DNA from: an uncultured Eubacteriales bacterium
GTDB taxonomy: Bacteria; Bacillota; Clostridia; Oscillospirales; Acutalibacteraceae
DNA: 64,000 bases
Direction of reading: 5' to 3'
NCBI GenBank assembly: GCA_951801675.1
Contig: CATONX010000008.1
Span: 1-64,000, forward strand
A model generated the notes under the pieces. It saw only the letters and a list, made by a program, of their open reading frames with translations. It made no database searches and was not told the origin of the DNA. Below are positions 43,232 through 51,700 of the stretch, one piece after another; the first letter of the stretch is position 1; every line of letters starts with the position of its first letter. A program made the translations under genes and the position numbers.

Positions 43232-44476
43232 TTACCCCTCCTGGTGGTCTTTTTCTTTGGCGCGGCTGAGCTTGCGGGAGGTGCGGCGCACCTTCTGCAT
43301 CACCTTGCGCATGGCGGGCAGGTACTTGGTAAACAGGTGGTACTGCACGGGGCGGACCACCAAATCGAATTCCCCGATGAGCTCGAGCATCTCCGGGGAA
43401 AATTTCTGTTTAAACTCGTAAAGGGGCGTATCCATACTGCCCTCCACGCCGCCTAGGTTGCAGTAGTCGTACCCGGCCTCGATAAAGTCGCACATGGCGG
43501 CGTAAAGCATGCCGTTGGAGCTGGAGAGCCGGGGGAACAAAGACAGGTCGTTGCCCGCATAGAGGTACTCGGCGAACCGGTACCCCTCCCCTTTGGGCGG
43601 CAGCAGGAAAAGGCCGCCGCAGAGGGTGACGATTTGCCCCCGCTCCGCCTTGGCTTTCTTTGCTTCCTCTAAATTGGCGGTGTTCTTCTCCACGTTCTGA
43701 CCCTTGTCAATGGCGGCCTGGGTGAAGGCGATGTATTGATCCAAATCGAGCCGGCCGTAATAGACCTCCATCTTATCCCCGAAGGCTTTCTTGATGCCCC
43801 TAAAGTATTCCGCGTTTCGAAGTACCACGTTCTGCCGCTCCTCGGTGCAGGCCACCATCCGGGCAAACTCGCTCAGGTCGTCCTCCGGCCCGGCCTTTTC
43901 GAAGAACACGCCCCGGTTTTTCTGATAGTTGCCGATGGTGGCGCGAGCGTCCTTGCGAAAGCTCTTTAAGAGGGCCTTGGGGTCTAAAGGCTGGCGGTTT
44001 TCATCGGTCAGGCGCACCGCCATCTGAAAGCGGGGCATAAAGTAGTCGTACAGGGTGACGCCGAAGCCCTGGTGAAGGAACCCCTCCGCCTTGAGGTTTT
44101 CGAAAATGGGGGCGGGATCCACGCCCCAGTGGTCGTTGTTGAGGAGAAAGGGATCGATTTTGATGCAGAAGGCTTTCTGGCTTTTGGCGTATTCCCGGGC
44201 GCCTTCGGTGAAGCGGTGAAGCGCCTCTTTGTCGGTATAGTCGAGCAAAAAGCCGCGGGTGGCGTAGATAATTTTAAAGCCCATGGGCAGGTCTCTGGTT
44301 AGAAGCTGAGACGCGGCCACCAGCTTCTCGTCCCGGTACAGGCCGCACAGGGCCGGACGCCAGAAGCTCTTGGCCACGCCCCATTCCGGGCGCTGGCCGT
44401 AGGGCACCATGGGTACATGCATCAGAAACTCGTCGTATTCTTCCTTGGGAACCTTGGTGGAAAATCGGTAGTTCAT
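43232..44476 (-). CDS. FemAB-family peptidoglycan bridge aminoacyltransferase, copy 1
   Basis: This 414-residue protein is a tandem paralogue of the next gene. Shared blocks include FFEKAGPEDDLSEFAR, PPKGEG, LNLGGVEG in the form CNLGGVEGSMDTPLYEFKQKF, and the N-terminal YRF-T---PK-EY pattern. Two such enzymes usually add successive residues of a bridge. The basic C-terminal tail (RKLSRAKEKDHQEG) is longer than in its partner. I chose ATG 44476 because GGGAGG lies 5 bases upstream and MNYRF aligns with MAYRF of the partner; ATG 44479 is one residue longer. It is the first gene of the pair. Confidence 0.92.
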   Translation of the reverse strand: MNYRFSTKVPKEEYDEFLMHVPMVPYGQRPEWGVAKSFWRPALCGLYRDEKLVAASQLLTRDLPMGFKIIYATRGFLLDYTDKEALHRFTEGAREYAKSQKAFCIKIDPFLLNNDHWGVDPAPIFENLKAEGFLHQGFGVTLYDYFMPRFQMAVRLTDENRQPLDPKALLKSFRKDARATIGNYQKNRGVFFEKAGPEDDLSEFARMVACTEERQNVVLRNAEYFRGIKKAFGDKMEVYYGRLDLDQYIAFTQAAIDKGQNVEKNTANLEEAKKAKAERGQIVTLCGGLFLLPPKGEGYRFAEYLYAGNDLSLFPRLSSSNGMLYAAMCDFIEAGYDYCNLGGVEGSMDTPLYEFKQKFSPEMLELIGEFDLVVRPVQYHLFTKYLPAMRKVMQKVRRTSRKLSRAKEKDHQEG

Positions 44477-44578
44477 CATTGCCTCCCTATATGATTCCGG
44501 CCGGGTTGGGCCGGTTCTTTTCACACTTAGCCGTCAAAGGCGGAAGCCTCTGCCACGCATGTTGCTATATTCTTCTTT

Positions 44579-44607
44579 ATTATACCGGCTGGCAAACGGG
44601 AACGCAA
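44579..44607 (-). promoter_or_regulatory. Promoter of the FemAB pair
   Basis: Minus-strand TTGCGT (44602-44607), a 17-base spacer and perfect TATAAT (44579-44584) leave a leader of about 95 nt. Confidence 0.7.
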
Positions 44608-44716
44608 TGGATGTTCTGAGACAAATTCGCCCCATTTCTCCCGTCTTTTTGTTTTGATTGCGGTCAGCCGCCTTTTTCCGACCGGTTGAGCCTTCCTGGA
44701 AGTTGCCGCGATTTAC

Positions 44717-44746
44717 TTGACCCAACCGCCTTTTGTGGGGTAGAAT
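44717..44746 (+). promoter_or_regulatory. Promoter of the TIM-barrel gene
   Basis: TTGACC (44717-44722), an 18-base spacer and TAGAAT (44741-44746) lie about 70 bases before the start at 44818. Confidence 0.6.
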
Positions 44747-44817
44747 ATGAATATTCGAACGCATTTCTTTGCCCGGCGATTTGCGGGCAAATTCATTGAA
44801 ATTTGGAGGTCGTCAAC

Positions 44818-45663
44818 ATGAAAATAGGCGTCAGAGCGCACGATTACGGCTGCCACACGCCCAAGGAGCTGGCTCGGATTCTCAAGGAGGCCGGGTTCGA
44901 ATGCTTGCAGCTGGCCCTCAACAAGGCACTGACCGGTATGCAGCCGGTGCCTGGGCAGTTAAATCCCGGCCTTTGCTATGACATCCGCCGCGCCTTCGAG
45001 CGGGAGGATTTGCAGATCGCGGTGGTGGGCTGCTACATTGAGCCCTCCCTTTCCGACCCCCAGGAGCGGGAGCGCCAGCTGGCCCGGTACTTGGAGTGCC
45101 TCGCTTACTGCCGGCAGCTGGGCAGCTTCGTGGTCGCCACCGAGACCACCTGCTATTCGGGCAGCCTGGAAGGGCGGATGAAGCAGTTCGACATTCTGAC
45201 CGACAGCGTCTGCCGTCTGGCCGAGCAGGCGGAGAAGTTCGGCGTATTCGCGGCGGTGGAGCCGGTGCATGTGCACACCATGAATTCCCCGGAGCTTACC
45301 TATGAGCTCATCCGCCGGGTGGCCTCCCCCAACCTGAAGATCATCTACGACCCGGTCAACCTCCTCACCCCGGAGAACATCTCCCGGCAGGAGCAGGTGA
45401 TGGACGCCTGCTTCGACGCCTTCGGCGACCGGATCGTGGGCATTCATGCCAAGGACGTGGTCATTGAGGACGGGCAGTTTAAACCCATTGTAATCGGCGA
45501 GGGCCTTGTCAACGTTCAGTATTACCTCAACTGGCTGGCCATTCACAAGCCGGGCATTTCGGTGCTGCGCGAAGAGGCCAACCCCGCCACCGGCCATAAG
45601 GACATTGCGAACCTGCGCCGGATGATCGACCTGGCCGAGGCAAACGCGCCGGTCAAACTCTAA
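44818..45663 (+). CDS. Sugar phosphate isomerase/epimerase-like TIM-barrel protein
   Basis: This 281-residue protein has the AP endonuclease 2/xylose isomerase-like barrel fold. Metal-ligand regions expected of the family are visible: FAAVEPVHVHTMNSPE (Glu and His), LKIIYDPVNLL (Asp), IVGIHAKDVV (His, Asp) and VLREEANP (Glu). Members isomerise or epimerise sugars, inositols or hydroxypyruvate; the substrate is open. I chose ATG 44818 because GGAGGTCGTCAAC precedes it; the TTG 15 bases upstream lies at the ribosome binding site. It is a single gene between a promoter and a strong terminator. Confidence 0.85.
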   Translation: MKIGVRAHDYGCHTPKELARILKEAGFECLQLALNKALTGMQPVPGQLNPGLCYDIRRAFEREDLQIAVVGCYIEPSLSDPQERERQLARYLECLAYCRQLGSFVVATETTCYSGSLEGRMKQFDILTDSVCRLAEQAEKFGVFAAVEPVHVHTMNSPELTYELIRRVASPNLKIIYDPVNLLTPENISRQEQVMDACFDAFGDRIVGIHAKDVVIEDGQFKPIVIGEGLVNVQYYLNWLAIHKPGISVLREEANPATGHKDIANLRRMIDLAEANAPVKL

Positions 45664-45699
45664 CCGATAGTCTGCCCCGTTTTACACGCGGCCACACAG

Positions 45700-45738
45700 A
45701 CGCCGCCGGAGAAAGGTTCTTCTCCGGCGGCGTTTTTT
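45700..45738 (+). terminator. Terminator of the TIM-barrel gene
   Basis: ACGCCGCCGGAGAA pairs with TTCTCCGGCGGCGT around a short loop and is followed by TTTTT. Confidence 0.88.
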
Positions 45739-46038
45739 GGTACGGGCAAAGGAAAGAACCGAGGACCATTGACACAGACGACGGCAGTCTCTCCTACCCA
45801 TCCTGCGCTCCACCAGCGAGGCGCTTCTGATAACTGCACCTGGATTCTATCGGCGCAACAGCGCATTTTGGCCCAAACAATCGCAACCGGTTAGGAAAGC
45901 CGCACTCCAGCGGACGAATCGGGTTTCTTTGCGCCCCGGTTCCCTTTATTTCCGGACCTTTTCTCCTTATGGATGCTTCCTCACAATTAGTACACAAATT
46001 TGTTGGTAAAATGAAATTGAAATTTTCGGTTTCTGCCA

Positions 46039-46067
46039 TTGTTAAAAAAATAATTATGCGGTATACT
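46039..46067 (+). promoter_or_regulatory. Promoter of the FucO-type gene
   Basis: TTGTTA (46039-46044), a 17-base spacer and TATACT (46062-46067) give a leader of about 52 nt. Confidence 0.68.
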
Positions 46068-46125
46068 GACGACAGTGGTTTGATAATTAAATAACAATAC
46101 CAACATACAGGAGGTAACCACAGTC

Positions 46126-47277
46126 ATGGCAAACAGAATCATTCTCAACGAAACGTCCTATTTCGGCGCGGGTTCCATCTCCGTTATCGCGGATGAGGCG
46201 AAGAAGCGCGGCTACAAGAAGGCCCTCGTTGTGACCGACAAGAGCCTGATGAAGTTTGAGGTCGCCACTAAGGTGCTCAAAGTGCTCGACGACGCCGGCC
46301 TTGCCTATGAAGTGTTCGACGACTGTAAGCCCAACCCCACCATCCAGAACGTTCAGGATGGCGTGGCTGCCTGCAAGAAGGCGGGTGCGGATTACCTGGT
46401 TGCCATCGGCGGCGGTTCCTCCATGGACACCGCGAAGGCCATCGGCATCATCATGAATAACCCGGAGCACGCCGACGTCAGAAGCCTCGAAGGCGCGGTT
46501 GACACTAAGAACAAGTGTATGCCGATCATCGCCGTTCCCACCACCGCCGGCACTGCCGCGGAGGTCACCATCAACTACGTCATCACCGACGTGGAGAAGA
46601 GCCGCAAGTTCGTCTGTGTCGACCCGCATGACATTCCGCTGGTCGCCGTCATCGATTCGGATATGATGTCCAGCATGCCCAAGGGCCTGACCGCCGCCAC
46701 CGGCATGGACGCGCTGACCCACGCCATCGAAGGTTACATCACCAAGGGCGCTTGGGAAATGACCGATATGTTCCACCTCAAGGCCATCGAGCTGATTTCC
46801 GGCTCGCTGCGCAAGGCCTGCGAGAACGACCCGCAGGGCAGAGAAGGCATGGCTCTGGGCCAGTATATCGCCGGCATGGGCTTCTCCAATGTGGGTCTCG
46901 GCATCGTTCACTCCATGGCGCACCCGCTGGGTGCCGTGTATGACACGCCCCACGGCGTGGCCAACGCCATCATCCTGCCCACCGTTATGGAATATAACGC
47001 CGAGGCTACCGGTGAGAAGTACCGCGACATCGCCAAGGCCATGGGCGTTCCCGGCACGGAGAACATGACCCAGGAAGAGTACCGCAAGGCTGCCATCGAC
47101 GCGGTCAAGAAGCTCTCCGAGGACGTGGGAATCCCGAAGAAGGTTTCCGAAGTCGGCGTGAAGGAAGAGGACATTCCGATGCTCGCTCAGCAGGCTATGG
47201 ACGATGCCTGCCGTCCCGGCAACCCGAAGGACCCGACCAAGGAAGACATCATCGCGCTTTACAAGTCCCTGATGTAA
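46126..47277 (+). CDS. fucO: FucO-type iron-dependent alcohol dehydrogenase (lactaldehyde reductase)
   Basis: This 383-residue group III alcohol dehydrogenase is very close in pattern to lactaldehyde reductase/1,2-propanediol oxidoreductase. It shares MANR-ILNET at the start, EVTINYVITD, KFVCVDPHDIP, DALTHAIEGYITKGAW and HSMAHPLGAVYDTPHG. The iron ligands fall at D195, H199, H262 and H276, one residue before those of the enteric enzyme. The NAD loop is GGGSSMDTAKAIG (95-107). The codon use is strongly biased, which suggests high expression, so it may be a main fermentation alcohol dehydrogenase. The ribosome binding site GGAGGTAACC is excellent. It has no fucose genes around it. Confidence 0.93.
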   Translation: MANRIILNETSYFGAGSISVIADEAKKRGYKKALVVTDKSLMKFEVATKVLKVLDDAGLAYEVFDDCKPNPTIQNVQDGVAACKKAGADYLVAIGGGSSMDTAKAIGIIMNNPEHADVRSLEGAVDTKNKCMPIIAVPTTAGTAAEVTINYVITDVEKSRKFVCVDPHDIPLVAVIDSDMMSSMPKGLTAATGMDALTHAIEGYITKGAWEMTDMFHLKAIELISGSLRKACENDPQGREGMALGQYIAGMGFSNVGLGIVHSMAHPLGAVYDTPHGVANAIILPTVMEYNAEATGEKYRDIAKAMGVPGTENMTQEEYRKAAIDAVKKLSEDVGIPKKVSEVGVKEEDIPMLAQQAMDDACRPGNPKDPTKEDIIALYKSLM

Positions 47278-47303
47278 TGTCGGCCCCTTTTCTTACAAAT
47301 GGC

Positions 47304-47341
47304 AAGGACCTGGAGTCCAAATGGACTCCAGGTCCTTTTTG
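47304..47341 (+). terminator. Terminator of the FucO-type gene
   Basis: AAGGACCTGGAGTCC pairs perfectly with GGACTCCAGGTCCTT around a 4-nt loop and is followed by TTTTG. Confidence 0.9.
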
Positions 47342-47456
47342 TCTGCCGCCCAAGGCGCCGTCATATGCCAAGCGCTGGGTCATTTGCCGGCTGTGTCCGT
47401 ATTGGCTTTAGAAACCCAAGTTTCGCGCAAAGGGGAATTTCTCCTCTTCTCTGGGA

Positions 47457-47711
47457 TTACAGGCCGTTAATAAAGCCGGTTTCATGCTTATGCAGGGCAG
47501 TGACCACCTTGCGAATACGCATCTTGACTTCATCGCCGGTCTTAGGCGCCTGAATATACTTGATAATCTGTTCTTTCCCTTCCCGGGACAGCTTTCCGAA
47601 CTCGGACATGGCGTCCATATCCAGTGCCAGCTCCATACCAAGTCCCAGAGGCATGTCCGGCGTGTTGTCCGGATGGCGGATTCCTTCTCCTACAAAGGGG
47701 CTTTGCTCCAT
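47457..47711 (-). CDS. Conserved small hypothetical protein
   Basis: This 84-residue protein has a Pro/Gly-rich first half (SPFVGEGIRHPDNTPDMPLG) and a helical second half (EFGKLSREGKEQIIKYIQ, then DEVKMRIRKVVTALHKHE). The second half recalls the C-terminal helices of YdeI/OmpD-associated proteins, but the assignment is weak. No cysteines, membrane segment or signal are present. The start ATG at 47711 follows AAAAAGGAGGAATCGGT, an excellent ribosome binding site that supports real translation. It is a single gene. Confidence 0.72.
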   Translation of the reverse strand: MEQSPFVGEGIRHPDNTPDMPLGLGMELALDMDAMSEFGKLSREGKEQIIKYIQAPKTGDEVKMRIRKVVTALHKHETGFINGL

Positions 47712-48093
47712 ACCGATTCCTCCTTTTTCAAGACAAAACTAGTATTTGTGAAAAGGCGCACCGCTATGCATTTCTTGGGCAAACATTAAAAAATCTTGAG
47801 ATAGTTTGTAATGTTTGCCCAGATAAGGCATAGAATTGGATAGCTCTGTTACCCATTTTTTCTATTACGTCAAACCAAGTAAAAAATACAGCAGATTTTC
47901 CTCAAAAAACGTCGATTTCCGTCTTTTTTTCCTTGACTTTTGTTTGGGAAACGTGTATCATTTTCTTAACAAATTAGACGTATTTTAGGTAAATTCTGGA
48001 TACTGTTTTCCATTTTTGCGGTCTGTTGGTACGCTATGCTTACAGGAGAGAAACAGCGTACTGCAAATACAATCGATAAAAAGGAGCGAGATC
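47712..48093. other. Divergent region before the pilin gene
   Basis: This A+T-rich stretch holds the pilin promoter (47935-47963) and a pilin leader of about 125 nt. The leader contains a hairpin with arms GTACGCT/AGCGTAC (about 48030-48062). I looked for a c-di-GMP riboswitch there and did not find its core sequences. No gene is supported. Confidence 0.6.
47935..47963 (+). promoter_or_regulatory. Promoter of the pilin gene
   Basis: TTGACT (47935-47940), a 17-base spacer and TATCAT (47958-47963). Confidence 0.65.
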
Positions 48094-48525
48094 ATGAAGT
48101 TATTTCTCAAAAAGCGCGGCAAAAAGGGCTTTACCCTGGTAGAACTGGTCATCGTCATCGCCATCCTGGCCATCCTGGCGGCTGTCGCCATTCCCACCGT
48201 CATCGGCGTTATTAACAGCGCCAACGAAAGCACCGACGCGGCCAACGCCCGCGCCATCGAAGCGGCGGTCAAGCTGTACGTGGCCGAGCAAGAAAAAGAG
48301 GGCAACGAGATTGCCTTTGCAGACATGGATGGGGACGACTATAAAGTGGCTCTCGAACGGTCTGGCATCACCTCTATGGAAACCAAGCAGGGCGGCAAGA
48401 TTTTCTATTTCAACACCACGGCTGAGCGCTGCACCGTGGAAGCCGAAGGCTCTGCTGGCAATCCGGTAACCGATTTCTCTGACATCGTCTATAACAATGT
48501 CGCGGCTGCCCCTGCTAATCCGTAA
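48094..48525 (+). CDS. Type IV pilin (prepilin)
   Basis: This 143-residue prepilin has a basic 12-residue leader ending in KKG, then FTLVELVIVIAILAILAAVA, the classic N-terminal methylated helix with glutamate at mature position 5 (E17). The short C-terminal globular part has one cysteine and is acidic. It is the likely major subunit of the pilus built by the genes that follow. I chose ATG 48094 because AAGGAG lies 7 bases upstream; a longer reading to 48016 is unsupported. It is followed by a strong terminator, which should make pilin mRNA more abundant than the downstream genes. Confidence 0.93.
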   Translation: MKLFLKKRGKKGFTLVELVIVIAILAILAAVAIPTVIGVINSANESTDAANARAIEAAVKLYVAEQEKEGNEIAFADMDGDDYKVALERSGITSMETKQGGKIFYFNTTAERCTVEAEGSAGNPVTDFSDIVYNNVAAAPANP

Positions 48526-48548
48526 GAATTTATTGCGTTTTCTTTCTC

Positions 48549-48587
48549 ATACAACAAAAGCCCGATTACATCGGGCTTTTGTTGTAT
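48549..48587 (+). terminator. Terminator after the pilin gene
   Basis: ATACAACAAAAGCCCGA pairs perfectly over 17 bp with its complement around TTACA, and the stem ends in a T-rich strand. It separates pilin from the assembly genes. Confidence 0.82.
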
Positions 48588-48644
48588 GACCCCTTTCGTA
48601 AGCCTCTCCCTGATCCAATTGGTGAAACGAGGTGAACCATTGTC

Positions 48645-50285
48645 TTGAGCATTCTGCTGATTGAACTAACCCAGAAATACCTGCGCTTGATGGAGGGAAC
48701 CTCCGGGTTTGGAACATTCAAAATGACCCGGTCCGGGGTCTTCTATCTCCCGGAGCAACTACGCAAGGAGGGCCTGTTCGCAGACATCTCCATTCTGGTC
48801 CACTTTATCAACGACTGCATTGCAGAACAGCATTTTCATAAATACCGGGCGGTCCTAGTTTTGGAGGACGAAATCGTCGTCTCCAAAGAATTCATGCATC
48901 AGCCGCCCAAGAAAAAAGCCGCCGAATCTCTTCACGCATTGGCAACCCTGGAAGCGGAATCGGTGTTTCACGGCAACCCCACCGAGATGACGGTGGAAAC
49001 CTATCGCTATGGCGACCGGGACTTTTTGGGCGGTGAGCGCAAAAGCGTGCTCTATTCCATCCCCACCCGCCTGTGCAATCGGCTTTCCCATGAATTTTCA
49101 ACAAAAGGCATTCATCTGATCAAGATTACACCCAAAGCCCACGCGTTTTTACAGGCGGTTTCCACGGCCTGCAAAAAGCCGGACTTTCTTCACCAGCTAA
49201 AGCCGGGCGCAACGGCTTTTCTGGATTTCAGTACCACGAAAACCACCCTCGCGATCTTCGAAAACGGTTCGCCGGTGTACGAGCGCGAGTTTCTTGGAAT
49301 ATATAAGGACATTGTGGATAACCTGCGGCGCACTCTGCGTGTAACCCGGGATATTGCGCTGGATATGCTGACGAAAAACGGCTTCCAGGCGGAAAACCCG
49401 GAATATGAGGCCTATCCGGACGCATACCGCCGGATCTGCCTGGTAATCGATACGCTGATGGACGAAATTATGCGTTCCATCCGCATCGTGCTCTCCTCCC
49501 AGCGGTTGGAGCTGGGGCAGATCGTGGTTTCCGGAAAGCTTTCCTCCTTCCCCCACCTGGACGGGTACATTGCCCGCTCCACCGACATTCCCTGTACGGC
49601 CATCGGCTCTCTGGCCGGGTTTTTGGCCCCGGAATTTACCATTGACTCTCGGCTGGACAGCGGAGCCGGCCTGGCGGCGGATTGTTTTGCCACGGCGGGA
49701 GGCGCCTTCCAAAGCAAGGACAACGACGTAAACTTCCTGCGCGGCTCCATCGAGCGCCAGAGAAACCTTACCTTCAACACCATTGCCTTTTCGGCCATTT
49801 CTCTGGTGACGCTGCTGCTCTTTTGCATTGAGCCTATCCTTCACTCCGTGGTGCAGGGACAGGTGGAGCAGGACAACCGCACGTTAGCCACTCTCCCCTA
49901 TGTGCAGACCCAGGAGAAGCTTGACGAGATCGAACGGCTGGGCCGCCAGATCGCCGCCTGCGAGAAGGATAAAGAGACGCTGCCCTTCCATCAGTCCTCG
50001 GCCAACGATGCGGTGACCAAGCTGCTGGGCCAGTTCTCCGCCAGGTCCACCATTACCAGCTTTCACCTCAACAATCAGCAGGGCACCATTGCCCTCTATT
50101 TTGAGACTCCCACCTTCAACGATTATATTACCTTAAAGGACGAGGTGTACCAGAACGGCGAGTTCGACATCGCCATTCCCTTTTCTTGTACCGTCAACGA
50201 TAAGACCGGGGCCGCCACCTGCCAGGTAACCCTGGCTATTGTGGACTTCGTCCCTTATGAGGCGGCGGGAGGTGGCAAATCATGA
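48645..50285 (+). CDS. PilM-PilN fusion, type IV pilus inner-membrane assembly protein
   Basis: This 546-residue protein combines two pilus components. Residues 1-360 form an actin-like PilM domain (phosphate-loop phrase AFLDFSTTKTTLAIF, adenosine-side phrase IVVSGKLSSFPHLDGYI). A single membrane helix lies at about 374-397, and residues 400-546 form a PilN-like coiled coil plus ferredoxin-like domain. In most systems PilM is cytoplasmic and PilN is a separate membrane protein; here they are one chain, similar in topology to GspL of type II secretion. The start is TTG 48645 with GAGGTG about 10 bases upstream, an unusual start. The stop overlaps pilO as ATGA. Confidence 0.82.
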   Translation: MSILLIELTQKYLRLMEGTSGFGTFKMTRSGVFYLPEQLRKEGLFADISILVHFINDCIAEQHFHKYRAVLVLEDEIVVSKEFMHQPPKKKAAESLHALATLEAESVFHGNPTEMTVETYRYGDRDFLGGERKSVLYSIPTRLCNRLSHEFSTKGIHLIKITPKAHAFLQAVSTACKKPDFLHQLKPGATAFLDFSTTKTTLAIFENGSPVYEREFLGIYKDIVDNLRRTLRVTRDIALDMLTKNGFQAENPEYEAYPDAYRRICLVIDTLMDEIMRSIRIVLSSQRLELGQIVVSGKLSSFPHLDGYIARSTDIPCTAIGSLAGFLAPEFTIDSRLDSGAGLAADCFATAGGAFQSKDNDVNFLRGSIERQRNLTFNTIAFSAISLVTLLLFCIEPILHSVVQGQVEQDNRTLATLPYVQTQEKLDEIERLGRQIAACEKDKETLPFHQSSANDAVTKLLGQFSARSTITSFHLNNQQGTIALYFETPTFNDYITLKDEVYQNGEFDIAIPFSCTVNDKTGAATCQVTLAIVDFVPYEAAGGGKS

Positions 50286-50890
50286 AGAAGTCAAAGCTTC
50301 TTTCTCCGTTTCTCCTTTTCTTTTTGATTTACGCCGCTGTCTGCGCGCTTTATATCAATTTTGCCTTTTTCCCTTTGCTCAACCAGACGGCCGAGCTGAC
50401 CGCCCAGCATCAGACCCTTCAGCAGAAGATTTCCGACCTGGACCGCCAGATGCAGGACCTAAAAGGGCTCGACCAGAAGATCGCCGATCTGAAAAATCAG
50501 CTGGTGGAAAAAATGGGGCAAAACGCCATCGTAAGCGGCATTATGGTCAGCAACGACGTTTACAACGCGGTGGAGGCCTACGGCATCACCCTTAAAAGCA
50601 TCCATGTGGGCACTCCGACGCCCACCAAAGTTCCTTCTAATATGGAGAACGGCGACGTGATGCATTCCCTGCCCATTCAAGTGACTTTTTTGGCCACCTA
50701 CGACGAGGCGGTGGGTTTTCTGCGGTATTTTGAAAACCATGAGGACGGGGCTTATTATGTCCAGTCCTTTGAAGCGGCGGCAGAAAAAAAGCAAGAGAAC
50801 CCCACGGGGGAACATAATTTCAGCCTTTCTTTGTCCCTTTACTATTTCGCGCCGAGCACCTCTTCCAGCACCGCCGCGGGCTCCAAATGA
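50282..50890 (+). CDS. PilO-like type IV pilus assembly protein
   Basis: This 202-residue protein has one N-terminal membrane helix (residues 9-31), a coiled coil (about 37-75; TAQHQTLQQKISDLDRQMQD and KIADLKNQLVEKM) and a C-terminal ferredoxin-like domain (about 90-190). That is the PilO layout. It should pair with the PilN half of the preceding fusion to form the alignment complex in the membrane. It is joined by ATGA overlaps to the genes on both sides. The Ser/Thr-rich tail is unremarkable. The call rests on topology and position more than on sequence motifs. Confidence 0.8.
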   Translation: MKKSKLLSPFLLFFLIYAAVCALYINFAFFPLLNQTAELTAQHQTLQQKISDLDRQMQDLKGLDQKIADLKNQLVEKMGQNAIVSGIMVSNDVYNAVEAYGITLKSIHVGTPTPTKVPSNMENGDVMHSLPIQVTFLATYDEAVGFLRYFENHEDGAYYVQSFEAAAEKKQENPTGEHNFSLSLSLYYFAPSTSSSTAAGSK

Positions 50891-51666
50891 GTATGGGCAC
50901 GGATGTGATGATAACAGTGGGGCTGACATGTGCGGGGCTGGCGGCTTTGGGCACCGGCCTGGGTTTCCTTCTTGTCCGGCTTTTTGACCGGATTCCAGCC
51001 GGGTGGCTGTGCGATTATGGGGAAGCTCCCGGGGACATCCTGCTTTCCTTTCCCCGGCTTTCCAGGAAACGGTACGGGCTTTTGTTCGCCCTGCTGCTGG
51101 GTGTTTCCTATCCCCTTTTGTTTTTGCAATATGGATTTTCTCCGCCGGGCGCGTTCTTTTTCTTCGGGGCAGCCCTGCCGGTTTTGCTTTTGCTGGCGGC
51201 GGCGGACGCCAAGTACACCATCCTGCCCGACCAGCTGACGGGTATTCTCGCCCTGCTGGGGGTGTTCTACGGCATTGCGTGCGGCGTGCATATGGCTGCG
51301 ACCGGGTCCTTTACGGTCCTTGGCTGCCTTTCTCCCCTTTTCGGGGCGCTGGCGGCGGGCGGTGCGCCGGCTGGCTTGCTGGTGATCGGGACGCTTGTGT
51401 TCAAGCGGGAGATCATGGGCTTTGGTGACGTCAAGCTGTTGGCGGCCATCGGGCTTTTTTGCGGGCTGCAGGGAAGTGTGCTGGTCTTGCTTTTGACCGT
51501 ACTCTTTTCCGGGCTGACCTTTGCGCTGCTGATGGCGGCGGGACGGCTCAAACGGGGCGATATGCGCCCGCTGGGCCCCTTTGTTGTTGCCGCGGCATTC
51601 GCGTACCTTCTCTTTTCCCCTCAGCTTCACGCTCTGGCGGACCTTTACCTGTCTTTGTTTTCCTAA
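50887..51666 (+). CDS. Type 4 prepilin peptidase (A24 family)
   Basis: This 259-residue membrane protein has seven to eight helices and the two catalytic aspartates of A24 peptidases, in LLAAADAKYTILPD (about residue 107) and GFGDVKL (about 181). It would cleave the leader of the pilin after glycine. The four-cysteine region and cytoplasmic loop of the N-methylase half are missing; the loop reads RIPAGWLCDYGE instead. Either methylation is absent or it is done by another protein. The start ATG at 50887 overlaps pilO as ATGA. Confidence 0.9.
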   Translation: MSMGTDVMITVGLTCAGLAALGTGLGFLLVRLFDRIPAGWLCDYGEAPGDILLSFPRLSRKRYGLLFALLLGVSYPLLFLQYGFSPPGAFFFFGAALPVLLLLAAADAKYTILPDQLTGILALLGVFYGIACGVHMAATGSFTVLGCLSPLFGALAAGGAPAGLLVIGTLVFKREIMGFGDVKLLAAIGLFCGLQGSVLVLLLTVLFSGLTFALLMAAGRLKRGDMRPLGPFVVAAAFAYLLFSPQLHALADLYLSLFS

Positions 51667-51700
51667 ATTTCGACTTCTTTGACTTTCGGGGGAGGATACA

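Larger units (their letters stand above)
45664..46125. other. Gap between TIM-barrel and fucO-type genes
   Basis: After the terminator (45700-45738) there is no gene that I can support until 46126. The right part is A+T-rich and carries the fucO promoter. The region between about 45745 and 45960 has no recognised feature. Confidence 0.6.

Noticed and set aside
47964-48093. c-di-GMP riboswitch in the pilin leader
   Set aside because: The leader has a hairpin, but the conserved GEMM-I and GEMM-II core sequences are absent.
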